Assembly (NCBI RefSeq): GCF_902499125.1
Contig: NZ_CABVPX010000025.1
Coordinates: 49,009-113,008, forward strand
Length of the DNA: 64,000 nt
DNA from: Burkholderia arboris
GTDB taxonomy: Bacteria > Pseudomonadota > Gammaproteobacteria > Burkholderiales > Burkholderiaceae
Reading direction: 5' to 3'
The notes under the pieces were generated by a model. That model did no database searches and was not told the DNA's origin. It worked only from the letters and a program-made list of their open reading frames with translations. A program made the position numbers and the translations under genes. Positions 45,106-53,636 of the stretch are shown here, piece by piece. Numbering within the stretch: the first letter of the stretch is position 1; each line of letters starts with the position of its first letter.

Positions 45106-46905
45106 ATGACCCAGCCGATTCGCTATTCGATTGCCCCGAAAGATCTTGCCGCGCACCTGTTCGAAGTGTCGGTGACGGTTACCGATCCCGATCCCGAAGG
45201 CCAGCGCTTCTCGCTGCCGGTGTGGATTCCGGGCAGCTACCTCGTGCGCGAGTTCGCGCGCAACATCGTGACGCTCGGTGCGTTCAACGACGCGGGCCGC
45301 AAGGTGCGCGTCGCGAAGACCGACAAGCACACGTGGCAGGCCGCGCCCGTGACCGGCGCGCTGACGCTGCGCTACGACGTGTACGCGTGGGACCTGTCGG
45401 TGCGCTCCGCGTATCTCGATGAGTCGGGCGGCTTCTTCAACGCGACGGCCGTGTTCCTGAGCGTCGCCGGGCGCGAGGATGCGCCGTGCGAAGTCGACAT
45501 CGCTAAACCGGCCGGCGCGGCGTTTCGCACGTGGCGCGTCGGCACCGCGCTGCCCGAGGCGCGCGGTACGAAGCGCTACGGTTTCGGCGCGTATCGCGCG
45601 GCCAACTACGACGAGCTGTCCGATCATCCGGTGACGATCGGCGAATTCGCGCTCGCGACGTTCGACGCGCACGGCGTGCCGCATGACATCGTGGTCGCGG
45701 GGCGCGTGACGCAGCTCGACATGGAGCGGCTGCGTACCGACCTGAAGCGCGTGTGCGAAGCGCAGATCGCGCTGTTCGAGCCGAAGTCGAAGAAGGCGCC
45801 GATGGACCGCTACGTGTTCATGACGCTCGCGGTCAGCGACGGCTACGGCGGTCTCGAGCATCGCGCGTCGACTGCGCTGATCTGCAACCGCACCGACCTG
45901 CCGGTGAAGGGGCGGCCGGAAACGACGGAAGGCTATCGCACCTATCTCGGTCTCTGCAGCCACGAGTACTTCCACACGTGGAACGTGAAGCGCATCAAGC
46001 CGGCGGCGTTCGTGCCGTACGACCTGACGCGCGAGAACTACACGTCGCTGCTGTGGCTGTTCGAAGGTTTCACGTCGTATTACGACGACCTGATGCTGGT
46101 GCGCAGCGGGCTGATGTCGCAGGACGAATATTTCACGGCGCTGGGCCGCACGGTCGGCGGCGTGCTGCGCGGTACGGGCCGGCTCAAGCAGAGCGTCGCG
46201 GAAAGCTCGTTCGACGCGTGGATCAAGTACTACCGTCAGGACGAGAACGCGACCAACGCGATCGTCAGCTATTACACGAAGGGTTCGCTCGTCGCGCTCG
46301 CGTTCGATCTCGCGATCCGCGCGCAGACGCGCAACCGGAAGTCGCTCGACGACGTGATGCGCCTGCTGTGGCAACGCTACGGCCGCGATTTCTACCGCGG
46401 CAAGCCGGCCGGCGTCGAGGAGAACGAAGTCGACGCGCTGATCGAAGAGGCGACGGGCGTCGCGCTCGGCCGCCTGTTCACCGACGCCGTGCACGGCACG
46501 CGCGACCTGCCGCTCGCCGAGTTGCTCGCGCCGTTCGGGGTGACGCTCGCACCCGATGTCGCACTCGGCGCGGCCGCGAAGCCGACGATCGGCGCGCGCC
46601 TGCGCGGCGGCGCGGACTGCACGTTCGCGGCGGTCTACGAAGGCGGCGCCGCGCATCGCGCGGGGCTGTCGGCCGGCGACACGCTGATCGCGGTCGACGG
46701 GCTGCGCGTGACGGGCACGAACCTCGATGCGTTGCTCGCGCGCTACCGGCCGGGCGACAAGGTCGAGGTTCACGCGTTCCGCCGCGACGAGCTGCGCACC
46801 GCGAAACTCAAGCTCGACGGCCCGGAAGTCACGCGCTACCGGCTGACGGCGGCCGCGAAGCCGGCGGCGGTCGCGAGGGCCCGGGAAGCCTGGCTGAAGG
46901 GGTGA
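45106..46905 (+). CDS. M61-family peptidase with PDZ domain (glycyl aminopeptidase-like)
   Basis: The 599-residue start at 45106 is chosen because the family N-terminus IRYSIAPKDLAAHLFEVSVTV begins there. It has an N-terminal beta domain, a thermolysin-like domain with HEYFH at 286-290 and the nearby glutamate of LFEGFTSYYDDL, and a C-terminal PDZ domain (about 500-575, GLSAGDTLIAVDGLRV). M61 peptidases remove glycine or related small residues from N-termini. No signal peptide is seen, so it is probably cytoplasmic. Confidence 0.93.
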   Translation: MTQPIRYSIAPKDLAAHLFEVSVTVTDPDPEGQRFSLPVWIPGSYLVREFARNIVTLGAFNDAGRKVRVAKTDKHTWQAAPVTGALTLRYDVYAWDLSVRSAYLDESGGFFNATAVFLSVAGREDAPCEVDIAKPAGAAFRTWRVGTALPEARGTKRYGFGAYRAANYDELSDHPVTIGEFALATFDAHGVPHDIVVAGRVTQLDMERLRTDLKRVCEAQIALFEPKSKKAPMDRYVFMTLAVSDGYGGLEHRASTALICNRTDLPVKGRPETTEGYRTYLGLCSHEYFHTWNVKRIKPAAFVPYDLTRENYTSLLWLFEGFTSYYDDLMLVRSGLMSQDEYFTALGRTVGGVLRGTGRLKQSVAESSFDAWIKYYRQDENATNAIVSYYTKGSLVALAFDLAIRAQTRNRKSLDDVMRLLWQRYGRDFYRGKPAGVEENEVDALIEEATGVALGRLFTDAVHGTRDLPLAELLAPFGVTLAPDVALGAAAKPTIGARLRGGADCTFAAVYEGGAAHRAGLSAGDTLIAVDGLRVTGTNLDALLARYRPGDKVEVHAFRRDELRTAKLKLDGPEVTRYRLTAAAKPAAVARAREAWLKG

Positions 46906-47052
46906 ACGTAAGGAAGCGGGTATCGGGGCGCGATCGAGTATTGTTCTGCTGCTGCAACAATCCGTCGCCCTGAACCCGCTTTTTCGCGGTCATGCGGCCA
47001 CGCACAATGGGGTCACTCGCGCTACCGAAGCGCAACCCTACTGGAGCCTGAC

Positions 47053-47649
47053 ATGACGACCATTCTGCAAATCAATTCCGCTGCACGTTCGCAAGGTGCG
47101 CAATCCACGCTGCTGGCTAACGAACTGACGGCAAAGCTGCAACAATCGAATCCCGGCGCGAACGTCGTGGTTCGCGACTTGCTGGCCGATGCGCTGCCGC
47201 ACCTCGACGAATCGGTGCTCGGCGCGTTCTTCACGCCGGCCGACAACCGCACCGCGGAGCAGAATGCGATCGTCGCGAAGAGCGATGCACTGATCGCCGA
47301 GCTGCAAGCCGCCGACATCATCGTGATCGGCGCGCCGATGTACAACTTCGGCATCTCGTCGCAACTGAAGACGTACTTCGACTGGATCGCCCGTGCCGGC
47401 GTCACGTTCCGCTACACCGAGAACGGTCCGGAAGGCCTGATCAAGGGCAAGAAGGTTCACGTCGTGACGGCCCGCGGCGGCAAGTACGCCGGCACGCCGA
47501 ACGACAGCCAGACGCCGTATCTGCGCACGTTCCTCGGCTTCGTCGGCATGACCGACGTGAGCTTCATCTTCGCGGAAGGCCTGAATCTCGGCCCGGATGC
47601 GCAAAGCGCCGCGCTGGCCAGCGCACGCGAAGCGATCGCCGCCGCGTAA
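47053..47649 (+). CDS. azoR: FMN-dependent NADH-azoreductase
   Basis: This 198-residue flavodoxin-like protein has a phosphate loop INSAARSQGAQST near the N-terminus and the conserved GAPMYNFGISSQLKTYFDWIARAGVTFRYTENGPEGL stretch around FMN. It reduces azo compounds and quinones with NADH and is thought to protect against thiol and quinone stress. The gene is monocistronic and ends at a bidirectional terminator shared with ung. Confidence 0.95.
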   Translation: MTTILQINSAARSQGAQSTLLANELTAKLQQSNPGANVVVRDLLADALPHLDESVLGAFFTPADNRTAEQNAIVAKSDALIAELQAADIIVIGAPMYNFGISSQLKTYFDWIARAGVTFRYTENGPEGLIKGKKVHVVTARGGKYAGTPNDSQTPYLRTFLGFVGMTDVSFIFAEGLNLGPDAQSAALASAREAIAAA

Positions 47650-47689
47650 GGCCGATGCAGGTGCGACGCACCTGCTGCCTCACCTGATA

Positions 47690-47730
47690 AAAAAAACGCC
47701 GCGCCCCCGAAAGGGGCGCGGCGTTTTTTT
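47690..47730. terminator. Bidirectional terminator between azoR and ung
   Basis: An 11-bp perfect stem (CGCCGCGCCCC / GGGGCGCGGCG) with a CGAAA loop (47697-47723) has seven A bases on the left and seven T bases on the right. Confidence 0.94.
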
Positions 47731-47770
47731 GCGTGTCGGCCGGATCCGGGGAAGGAACCGGCGCGGCGCG

Positions 47771-48682
47771 TTACGCCAGCGTTTCGGCTACGTCCGGTAG
47801 GCGCCAGTCGATCGGTTCGCGGCCTGCATCGACCAGATAATCGTTCGCGAGCGCGAAATGGCGGCAGCCGAGGAAGCCGCGATGCGCGGACAGCGGCGAC
47901 GGATGCGGCGCCTCGAGCACGCAATGCGCGTTCGCGTCGAACAGCGCGCGCTTCGCCTGCGCGTGTGCGCCCCACAGCATGAACACGAGCCCGCGATGGC
48001 GGCCGGCGAGTTCGCGGATCAGCGTGTCCGTGCATTGCTCCCAGCCGCGCTTAGCGTGGCTCGCGGCCGCGCCGCGCTCGACCGTCAGCACGGTGTTGAG
48101 CAGCAGCACGCCCTGGCGCGCCCACGTGTCGAGACAGCCGTGACGCGGCGTGTCGTGACCGAAGTTCGCGGCGATTTCCTTGAAGATGTTGCGCAGCGAC
48201 GGCGGCGTGCGAACGGCCGGCGGCACCGAGAACGCAAGCCCGTGCGCCTGCGGCGTGCCGCGATCGTCGCCGTGGTACGGATCCTGGCCGAGAATCACGA
48301 TCTTGACGTCGTCGGGGCTCGTCAGGCGCAGCGCGCGGAACACGTCGGCCGGGTAGACCGTCTTGCCGGCTGCGCGCTCGTCGTCGACGAAGCGGCACAG
48401 CGGCGCGTATGCGTCGCTGTCGGTGAACGGTTTCAGCACGTCGCGCCAGACGGTCGGCAGCGCGTCGAATTGCGCGGCGAGATGCGGCACGTCGGCGGCA
48501 GCGGGCCGCGGCGGTACTGCGGCGGCTGGAGCCGCCGGTTCAGCCGCTTTCTTCGCGGGTTTGCGTCCGGCCGCGGGCGCTTCGGGGGCCGGGGACGGCG
48601 TATCGGCCGGTGCCGTTTCCGGCACGGGATCATCGAACAGCGACGCCTGTTGCGGCGCGCGGGAAGTCTTGCGGGTTGCCAT
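47771..48682 (-). CDS. ung: Uracil-DNA glycosylase (family 1) with extended N-terminus
   Basis: The protein has 303 residues. It removes uracil from DNA as the first step of base excision repair. The catalytic water-activating motif GQDPYH and the leucine-loop motif HPSPLSAHRG are intact. The first 65 residues are an Ala/Pro-rich extension, longer than the usual 225-residue enzyme. At residues 12-16 it carries QASLF, a match to the beta-clamp binding pentapeptide. It is the last gene of the trp-linked run, 13 bases after the CYTH gene. Confidence 0.96.
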   Translation of the reverse strand: MATRKTSRAPQQASLFDDPVPETAPADTPSPAPEAPAAGRKPAKKAAEPAAPAAAVPPRPAAADVPHLAAQFDALPTVWRDVLKPFTDSDAYAPLCRFVDDERAAGKTVYPADVFRALRLTSPDDVKIVILGQDPYHGDDRGTPQAHGLAFSVPPAVRTPPSLRNIFKEIAANFGHDTPRHGCLDTWARQGVLLLNTVLTVERGAAASHAKRGWEQCTDTLIRELAGRHRGLVFMLWGAHAQAKRALFDANAHCVLEAPHPSPLSAHRGFLGCRHFALANDYLVDAGREPIDWRLPDVAETLA

Positions 48683-48695
48683 GCGTGATGCGTGT

Positions 48696-49322
48696 TTATT
48701 GCGCGCGCAGCCGATAGCCGCGCTGCGCCTTGCTGATGTTTTCGGGAACGAGGCCTGGCAGCGCTTGCTGCAGTTCGGCGGCGAGCGTCGCGAGCGCCGC
48801 TTCCGGGCCGTCGATCAGTTCGAGTTCGATTTCGCTGATCGGTTCGCGGCGCGTTTCGTGTTCCGCCTGGACGACGATCTCGCCGAGGTCCACCGCGGCT
48901 TCGACGGTTGCGCCGCCGATTGCGATGCGCCACAGCGTACGCGAAAAATCCGTGCGGAACAGCGCAGATAGCGCGCCGGCCGCATCTTTCAGCGCGGCGG
49001 CGGCTTCCGGCACGTCGCAGGCCGCGACGAGCGCGTCGATTTCGAGCGCGTCGCCGGCGACCGGCAGTTCCCATTCATGGCGGCGATGCAGGCCGCCTTC
49101 CGCGCTGCCGACCGTCTTGAACGTCTGCAGCCAGCCGTGCGGCGCGCGCCGCACGCGCACTGCGCTCTTCGAGCGTGCCAGCGCCAGATCGGGCGTGTCG
49201 TAATAGACGTTCGCGAGCGTGATGTCGTGACCGGGTTCGCCGGTCAGCGTCTCGAAGAAGTGTCGCGCGGCGTCGGCCTGGCCGGCCGGCAGCGTGAGCT
49301 TGATTTCCTTTTCGATCGCCAT
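48696..49322 (-). CDS. CYTH-domain protein (triphosphate tunnel metalloenzyme)
   Basis: The protein has 208 residues. The EXEXK motif at E4, E6, K8 (MAIEKEIKL) identifies the CYTH fold, a beta-tunnel that binds triphosphates with divalent metal. Further family segments are YYDTPDLAL and RRHEWELPV. Members include inorganic triphosphatases and class IV adenylate cyclases, and the exact activity cannot be chosen. It lacks the CHAD domain found in long relatives. Its ATG overlaps the trpC stop codon by one base (TGATG), so it is coupled to trpC. Confidence 0.9.
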   Translation of the reverse strand: MAIEKEIKLTLPAGQADAARHFFETLTGEPGHDITLANVYYDTPDLALARSKSAVRVRRAPHGWLQTFKTVGSAEGGLHRRHEWELPVAGDALEIDALVAACDVPEAAAALKDAAGALSALFRTDFSRTLWRIAIGGATVEAAVDLGEIVVQAEHETRREPISEIELELIDGPEAALATLAAELQQALPGLVPENISKAQRGYRLRAQ

Positions 49323-50107
49323 CAGAAGAACATCCGCGCGAGTTCCTCGCCCGGCTGCTCGGCGCGCATGAACGCTTCGCCGACGAGGAACGCGTTCACG
49401 TTCGCCGCACGCATCGTGTCGACGTCGGTGCGCGACAGGATGCCCGATTCGGTCACGACGATGCGGTCCGCCGGAATCATGTCGAGCATGTCGAGCGTGG
49501 TCTGGATCGACGTCTCGAACGTGCGCAGGTTGCGGTTGTTGATGCCGAGCAGCGGCGTCTTCAGCGTCAGCGCCTGTTCCATCTCGTTGCGGTCGTGCAC
49601 TTCGACCAGCACCGCGAGGCCGAGCGAGTGCGCGTAGGCCTCGAGATCCTGCATCAGCGGCGTGTCGAGCGCGGCGGCGATCAGCAGGATCGCGTCGGCG
49701 CCCATCGCGCGTGCTTCGAGGATCTGGTACGCGTCGACGATGAAGTCCTTGCGCAGCACCGGCAGCGTGCAGGCCGCGCGCGCCTCTTCGAGGTAGCGGA
49801 CGCTGCCCTGGAAGAACTGTTCGTCGGTCAGCACCGACAGGCACGCGGCGCCGTGCGCCGCATACGAGCGCGCGATGTCGGCCGGCACGAAATGCTCGCG
49901 CAGCACGCCCTTCGACGGGCTGGCCTTCTTGATTTCGGCGATCACGGCGGCGTTGCCGGCCGCGTGCTTCGCACGCAGCGCGCCGACGAAGTCGCGCAGG
50001 TCGCGCGCCGATGCGTCCAGCTTCAGTGCCTCGAGCGGCGTGCTGCGCATGGCCGCCGCGACTTCTTCGCGCTTGACGGCGATGATTCGGTCGAGAATGT
50101 CGCTCAT
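49322..50107 (-). CDS. trpC: Indole-3-glycerol phosphate synthase
   Basis: This 261-residue TIM-barrel enzyme closes the indole ring in tryptophan synthesis. The motifs AEIKKASPSKG, SVLTDEQFFQGSVRYLE, PVLRKDF and GINNRNLRTFE carry the substrate and catalytic residues (E, K, K, N). It is a separate protein, not fused to TrpF. It starts 29 bases after trpD and overlaps the CYTH gene. Confidence 0.98.
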   Translation of the reverse strand: MSDILDRIIAVKREEVAAAMRSTPLEALKLDASARDLRDFVGALRAKHAAGNAAVIAEIKKASPSKGVLREHFVPADIARSYAAHGAACLSVLTDEQFFQGSVRYLEEARAACTLPVLRKDFIVDAYQILEARAMGADAILLIAAALDTPLMQDLEAYAHSLGLAVLVEVHDRNEMEQALTLKTPLLGINNRNLRTFETSIQTTLDMLDMIPADRIVVTESGILSRTDVDTMRAANVNAFLVGEAFMRAEQPGEELARMFF

Positions 50108-50136
50108 GTGGGTTCCTGCTTGATTCGTAAGGGGAG

Positions 50137-51168
50137 TCAGCGCTTGAATTGCTGCGTGAAGCGCACGAGTTCGTCGACCTTCGCGCGCGCCTTGCCGCTC
50201 GCGATCGCTTCGCGGGCGAGCTGGATGCCGTCCGCGATCGACTCGGCGACGTTCGCCGCATAGAGCGCGGTGCCCGCGTTCAGCGTGACGATTTCGCGTG
50301 CGACGCCCGGCTGGTTGTCCAGCGCGCCGAGCAGCATCGTGCGCGATTCGTCGGCATTTTCGACCTTCAGCGTGCGGTTCGACACCATCTGCAGGCCGAA
50401 GTCTTCCGGATGGATCTCGTATTCGTGCACCTTGCCGTCGCGCAACTCGCCGACGAGCGTCGCGGCGCCGAGCGACACCTCGTCCATGCCGTCCTTGCCG
50501 TACACGACGAGCACGTGCTGAGCGCCGAGGCGCTGCATCACGCGCACCTGGATGCCGACGAGGTCGGGGTGGAACACGCCCATCAGCTGGTTCGGCGCGC
50601 CGGCCGGATTGGTCAGCGGGCCGAGGATGTTGAAGATCGTGCGCACGCCGAGCTCGCGGCGCACGGCCGCGATGTTCTTCATCGCCGGGTGATGGTTCGG
50701 CGCGAACATGAAGCCCATGCCGGTTTCGGCGATCGACGCGGCGACCTGCTCCGACTGCAGGTCGATGTTCACGCCGAGCGCCTCGAGCACGTCGGCGCTG
50801 CCTGATTTGCTCGACACGCCGCGATTGCCGTGTTTCGCGACCTTCGCGCCGGCCGCGGCCGTGACGAACATGGACGCGGTCGAGATGTTGAACGTGTGCG
50901 AGCCGTCGCCGCCGGTGCCGACGATATCGACGAAGTTCGAGTTGTCCTGCACCTCGACGTGATGTGCGAATTCGCGCATTACGGTCGCGGCGGCGGCGAT
51001 CTCGCCGATCGTCTCCTTCTTCACGCGCAGCCCGGTGATGATCGCGGCCGCCATCACGGGCGACAGGTCGCCGCGCATGATGAGCCGCATCAGGTGCAGC
51101 ATTTCGTCGTGGAAGATCTCGCGGTGTTCGATCGTGCGCTGCAGCGCTTCCTGCGGGGTAATCGTCAT
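50137..51168 (-). CDS. trpD: Anthranilate phosphoribosyltransferase
   Basis: This 343-residue protein transfers phosphoribosyl from PRPP to anthranilate. The PRPP-binding glycine-rich GTGGDGSHTFNISTASMFV near 86-104 and the KHGNRGVSSKSGSADVLEALG motif are conserved. It is not fused to TrpG. It is 13 bases downstream of trpG. Confidence 0.98.
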   Translation of the reverse strand: MTITPQEALQRTIEHREIFHDEMLHLMRLIMRGDLSPVMAAAIITGLRVKKETIGEIAAAATVMREFAHHVEVQDNSNFVDIVGTGGDGSHTFNISTASMFVTAAAGAKVAKHGNRGVSSKSGSADVLEALGVNIDLQSEQVAASIAETGMGFMFAPNHHPAMKNIAAVRRELGVRTIFNILGPLTNPAGAPNQLMGVFHPDLVGIQVRVMQRLGAQHVLVVYGKDGMDEVSLGAATLVGELRDGKVHEYEIHPEDFGLQMVSNRTLKVENADESRTMLLGALDNQPGVAREIVTLNAGTALYAANVAESIADGIQLAREAIASGKARAKVDELVRFTQQFKR

Positions 51169-51181
51169 CGTGAGGCTCCCG

Positions 51182-51772
51182 TCAGGCGGCTTGCGCGGCC
51201 GCGGCGCGGGCCAGCTTCAGGAAATTCTCGAGCAGCGCATGGCCGTGCTCGGACAGGATCGATTCCGGGTGGAACTGCACGCCCTCGATCGGCAGTGTCT
51301 TGTGGCGCACGCCCATGATTTCGCCGTCGTCGGTCCACGCGGACACCTCGAGGCAGTCGGGCAGCGATTCGCGCTCGATCGCGAGCGAGTGGTAGCGCGT
51401 GACGTCGAAATGCTTCGGCAGGTCGGCGAACACGCCGAGGCAGTCGGTTTCGATCCGGCTCACCTTGCCGTGCATGATGGTCGTCGCGCGCACGACGCGG
51501 CCGCCGAACGCTTCGCCGATCGCCTGATGGCCGAGGCAGACGCCGAGGATCGGCTTCTTGCCCGAAAACTCACGCAGCACGTCGAGCGTAATGCCTGCGT
51601 GTTGCGGATTGCTCGGGCCCGGCGACAGGCAGATCGCGTCGGGATTCAGGCGCGCGATCTCGTCGAGCGTGATTTCGTCGTTGCGGTAGGTACGCACGTC
51701 CTCGCCGAGTTCGCCGAAGTACTGGACCAGGTTGTAGGTAAACGAGTCGTAGTTGTCGATCATGAGCAGCAT
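51182..51772 (-). CDS. trpG: Anthranilate synthase component II (glutamine amidotransferase)
   Basis: The 196-residue start at 51772 is the family start MLLMIDNYDSFTYN. It is a class I glutamine amidotransferase with the catalytic cysteine in GVCLGHQAIG (about residue 79) and the His/Glu of FHPES near the C-terminus. It supplies ammonia to TrpE, and in many bacteria the same subunit also serves PabB. It starts 13 bases after trpE. Confidence 0.98.
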   Translation of the reverse strand: MLLMIDNYDSFTYNLVQYFGELGEDVRTYRNDEITLDEIARLNPDAICLSPGPSNPQHAGITLDVLREFSGKKPILGVCLGHQAIGEAFGGRVVRATTIMHGKVSRIETDCLGVFADLPKHFDVTRYHSLAIERESLPDCLEVSAWTDDGEIMGVRHKTLPIEGVQFHPESILSEHGHALLENFLKLARAAAAQAA

Positions 51773-51785
51773 GGTCAGTCTCCGG

Positions 51786-53279
51786 TCAGAAGTCGCTATC
51801 GAGGCCGTCCTGGACCTGTTCGGCCGCACGCAGCACCGCACGCGCCTTGTTCTCGGTCTCTTGCCATTCGGATTCGGGCACCGAATCCGCGACGACGCCG
51901 GCCGCCGCTTGCACATACAGGTTGCCGTTGTGGATCAGGCCCGTGCGGATCGCGATCGCGAGATCCATCTCGCCCGAGAACGACAGGTAGCCGACCGCGC
52001 CGCCGTACAGCCCGCGCTTGACCGGTTCGAGCTCGTCGATCAGCTCCATCGCGCGCACCTTCGGCGCGCCGGACAGCGTGCCGGCCGGGAACGTCGCGCG
52101 CAGCACGTCGTAGTTTGTCATGCCGGGCTTCAGCTTGCCTTCGACCGAGCTGACGATGTGCTGCACGTGCGAGTACTTCTCGATCACCATCTTGTCGGTC
52201 ACCTGCACCGAGCCGATTTCCGCGATGCGGCCGACGTCGTTGCGCGCGAGGTCGATCAGCATCACGTGCTCGGCGATTTCCTTCGGATCGTTGAGCAGCT
52301 CGGTCGCGAGCTCCGCATCGCGCTCGGGCGTGTTGCCGCGCGGGCGCGTGCCGGCGAGCGGACGGATCGTCACGATCTGGTCTTCGCCGCGCTTTTCCTG
52401 GCGCACCAGGATTTCCGGCGACGCGCCGACCACGTGGAAATCGCCGAAGTTGTAGTAGTACATGTACGGCGACGGGTTCAGCGAACGCAGCGCGCGATAC
52501 AGCGACAGCGGATTGTCGCGATACGGCTTCGTCAGCCGCTGGCCGACCTGGATCTGCATCAGTTCGCCGGCCGCGATGTATTCCTTCGCCTGGCGTACGG
52601 CGGCCAGATAGTCGTCCTTCTTGAACTCGCGGAACGTCTCGGTGCGCACGCTCGCCGACGTGACGGGCGGCTGCACGGTCGTGCGCAGGCGCTGCTTCAG
52701 CTCACGCAGGCGGTGTTTCGCCTTCGCATACGCTTCGGGCTGGCCCGGGTCCGCGTAGATGATCAGGTACAGCTTGCCGGCGAGGTTGTCGATGACCGCG
52801 ACTTCCTCGGTCAGCAGCAGCTGGATGTCGGGCAGGCCGAGATCGTCGCGCGGCGCGGTGTTCGCGAGCTTCTTCTCGATATAGCGCACCGCGTCGTAGC
52901 CGAAGTAGCCGGCGAGACCGCCGCAGAAGCGCGGCAGGCCCGGGCGCTGCGCGACCTTGAAGCGCCCCTGGAACGATTCGATGAACTGGAACGGGTCGCC
53001 GTCGTGCGTCTCGACGACCTGGCCGTCTCGCACGACTTCCGACACGCCGTTGCGGGTGCGCACGAGCGTACGGGCAGGCAGGCCGATGAACGAGTAGCGG
53101 CCGAAGCGTTCGCCGCCGACAACCGATTCGAGCAGGAACGAATTGGCGCCCGCGCGTTCGGGCTGGGCCAGCTTCAGGTAGAGGGACAGCGGCGTTTCGA
53201 GATCGGCGAGGGCTTCCGCGATCAGCGGGATGCGGTTGTAGCCTTCGTTCGCGAGCGATTGGAATTCGAGTTCGGTCAT
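51786..53279 (-). CDS. trpE: Anthranilate synthase component I
   Basis: This 497-residue protein starts at the ATG at 53279. It converts chorismate to anthranilate with ammonia from TrpG. The feedback-inhibition element LLES is present near residue 50 in FLLESVVGGERFGRYSFIG, so Trp inhibition is expected. The C-terminal chorismate-binding domain contains YMYYYNFGDFHVVGASPEILV and the late GAPKVRAMELIDELEP. It is the first gene after the trp attenuator. Confidence 0.98.
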   Translation of the reverse strand: MTELEFQSLANEGYNRIPLIAEALADLETPLSLYLKLAQPERAGANSFLLESVVGGERFGRYSFIGLPARTLVRTRNGVSEVVRDGQVVETHDGDPFQFIESFQGRFKVAQRPGLPRFCGGLAGYFGYDAVRYIEKKLANTAPRDDLGLPDIQLLLTEEVAVIDNLAGKLYLIIYADPGQPEAYAKAKHRLRELKQRLRTTVQPPVTSASVRTETFREFKKDDYLAAVRQAKEYIAAGELMQIQVGQRLTKPYRDNPLSLYRALRSLNPSPYMYYYNFGDFHVVGASPEILVRQEKRGEDQIVTIRPLAGTRPRGNTPERDAELATELLNDPKEIAEHVMLIDLARNDVGRIAEIGSVQVTDKMVIEKYSHVQHIVSSVEGKLKPGMTNYDVLRATFPAGTLSGAPKVRAMELIDELEPVKRGLYGGAVGYLSFSGEMDLAIAIRTGLIHNGNLYVQAAAGVVADSVPESEWQETENKARAVLRAAEQVQDGLDSDF

Positions 53280-53497
53280 GTTCCGGTCCTGTTCGGGACG
53301 AGCGGCGCGTGCGCCAGGGATCACGTGACGCTGCGCGGGTTGCCGTCGGCGAAAGGGCGGTCGATCGAGAAGTGCCTGTTGCCGGCCGGCACTCCGGGCG
53401 TGAACGTCGCGAGCCTGCGGCCGATCCTGAACGCAAGCGTTCGGGCGCGGTGGAACTCGAGGTGGTGCGACGGTCGGCGCGCGGATGCGCAGCGAGA

Positions 53498-53528
53498 TAA
53501 AAAACGGCGCTGAAGACGTGCTTCAGCG
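53498..53528 (-). terminator. trp attenuator terminator
   Basis: On the minus strand CGCTGAAG (53528-53521), a CACGT loop and CTTCAGCG (53515-53508) form an 8-bp perfect stem, followed by CCG and six T bases. It sits 16 bases after the trpL stop codon, the usual distance for an attenuator. Confidence 0.88.
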
Positions 53529-53544
53529 TACCTCATCGAAGAGG

Positions 53545-53619
53545 TTAGCGCGACCAGCGACGCCAGGGCCAGGCTCCCCGGTCGATGCTGCTCAGACTCC
53601 GTTTTTTATTCAGAAACAT
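53545..53619 (-). CDS. trpL: trp operon leader peptide
   Basis: This 24-residue frame from the ATG at 53619 ends in WPWRRWSR, so three of its last eight codons are Trp. Trp-rich leader peptides control attenuation: slow decoding when charged tRNA-Trp is scarce favours an antiterminator and lets transcription reach trpE. A terminator hairpin follows the stop after 16 bases. The ribosome-binding site is poor (CCATCTGC just before the ATG). Too small for usual gene finders, but the Trp codons in position support it strongly. Confidence 0.87.
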   Translation of the reverse strand: MFLNKKRSLSSIDRGAWPWRRWSR

Positions 53620-53636
53620 GCAGATGGAAGAAATAA

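Larger units (their letters stand above)
53280..53636 (-). promoter_or_regulatory. trp operon leader region
   Basis: This is the 357-base region between the gph stop and the trpE start. It contains the trpL leader peptide gene (53545-53619) and the attenuator hairpin (53498-53528). About 220 bases then follow to trpE, in which I see no other feature. Confidence 0.8.
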
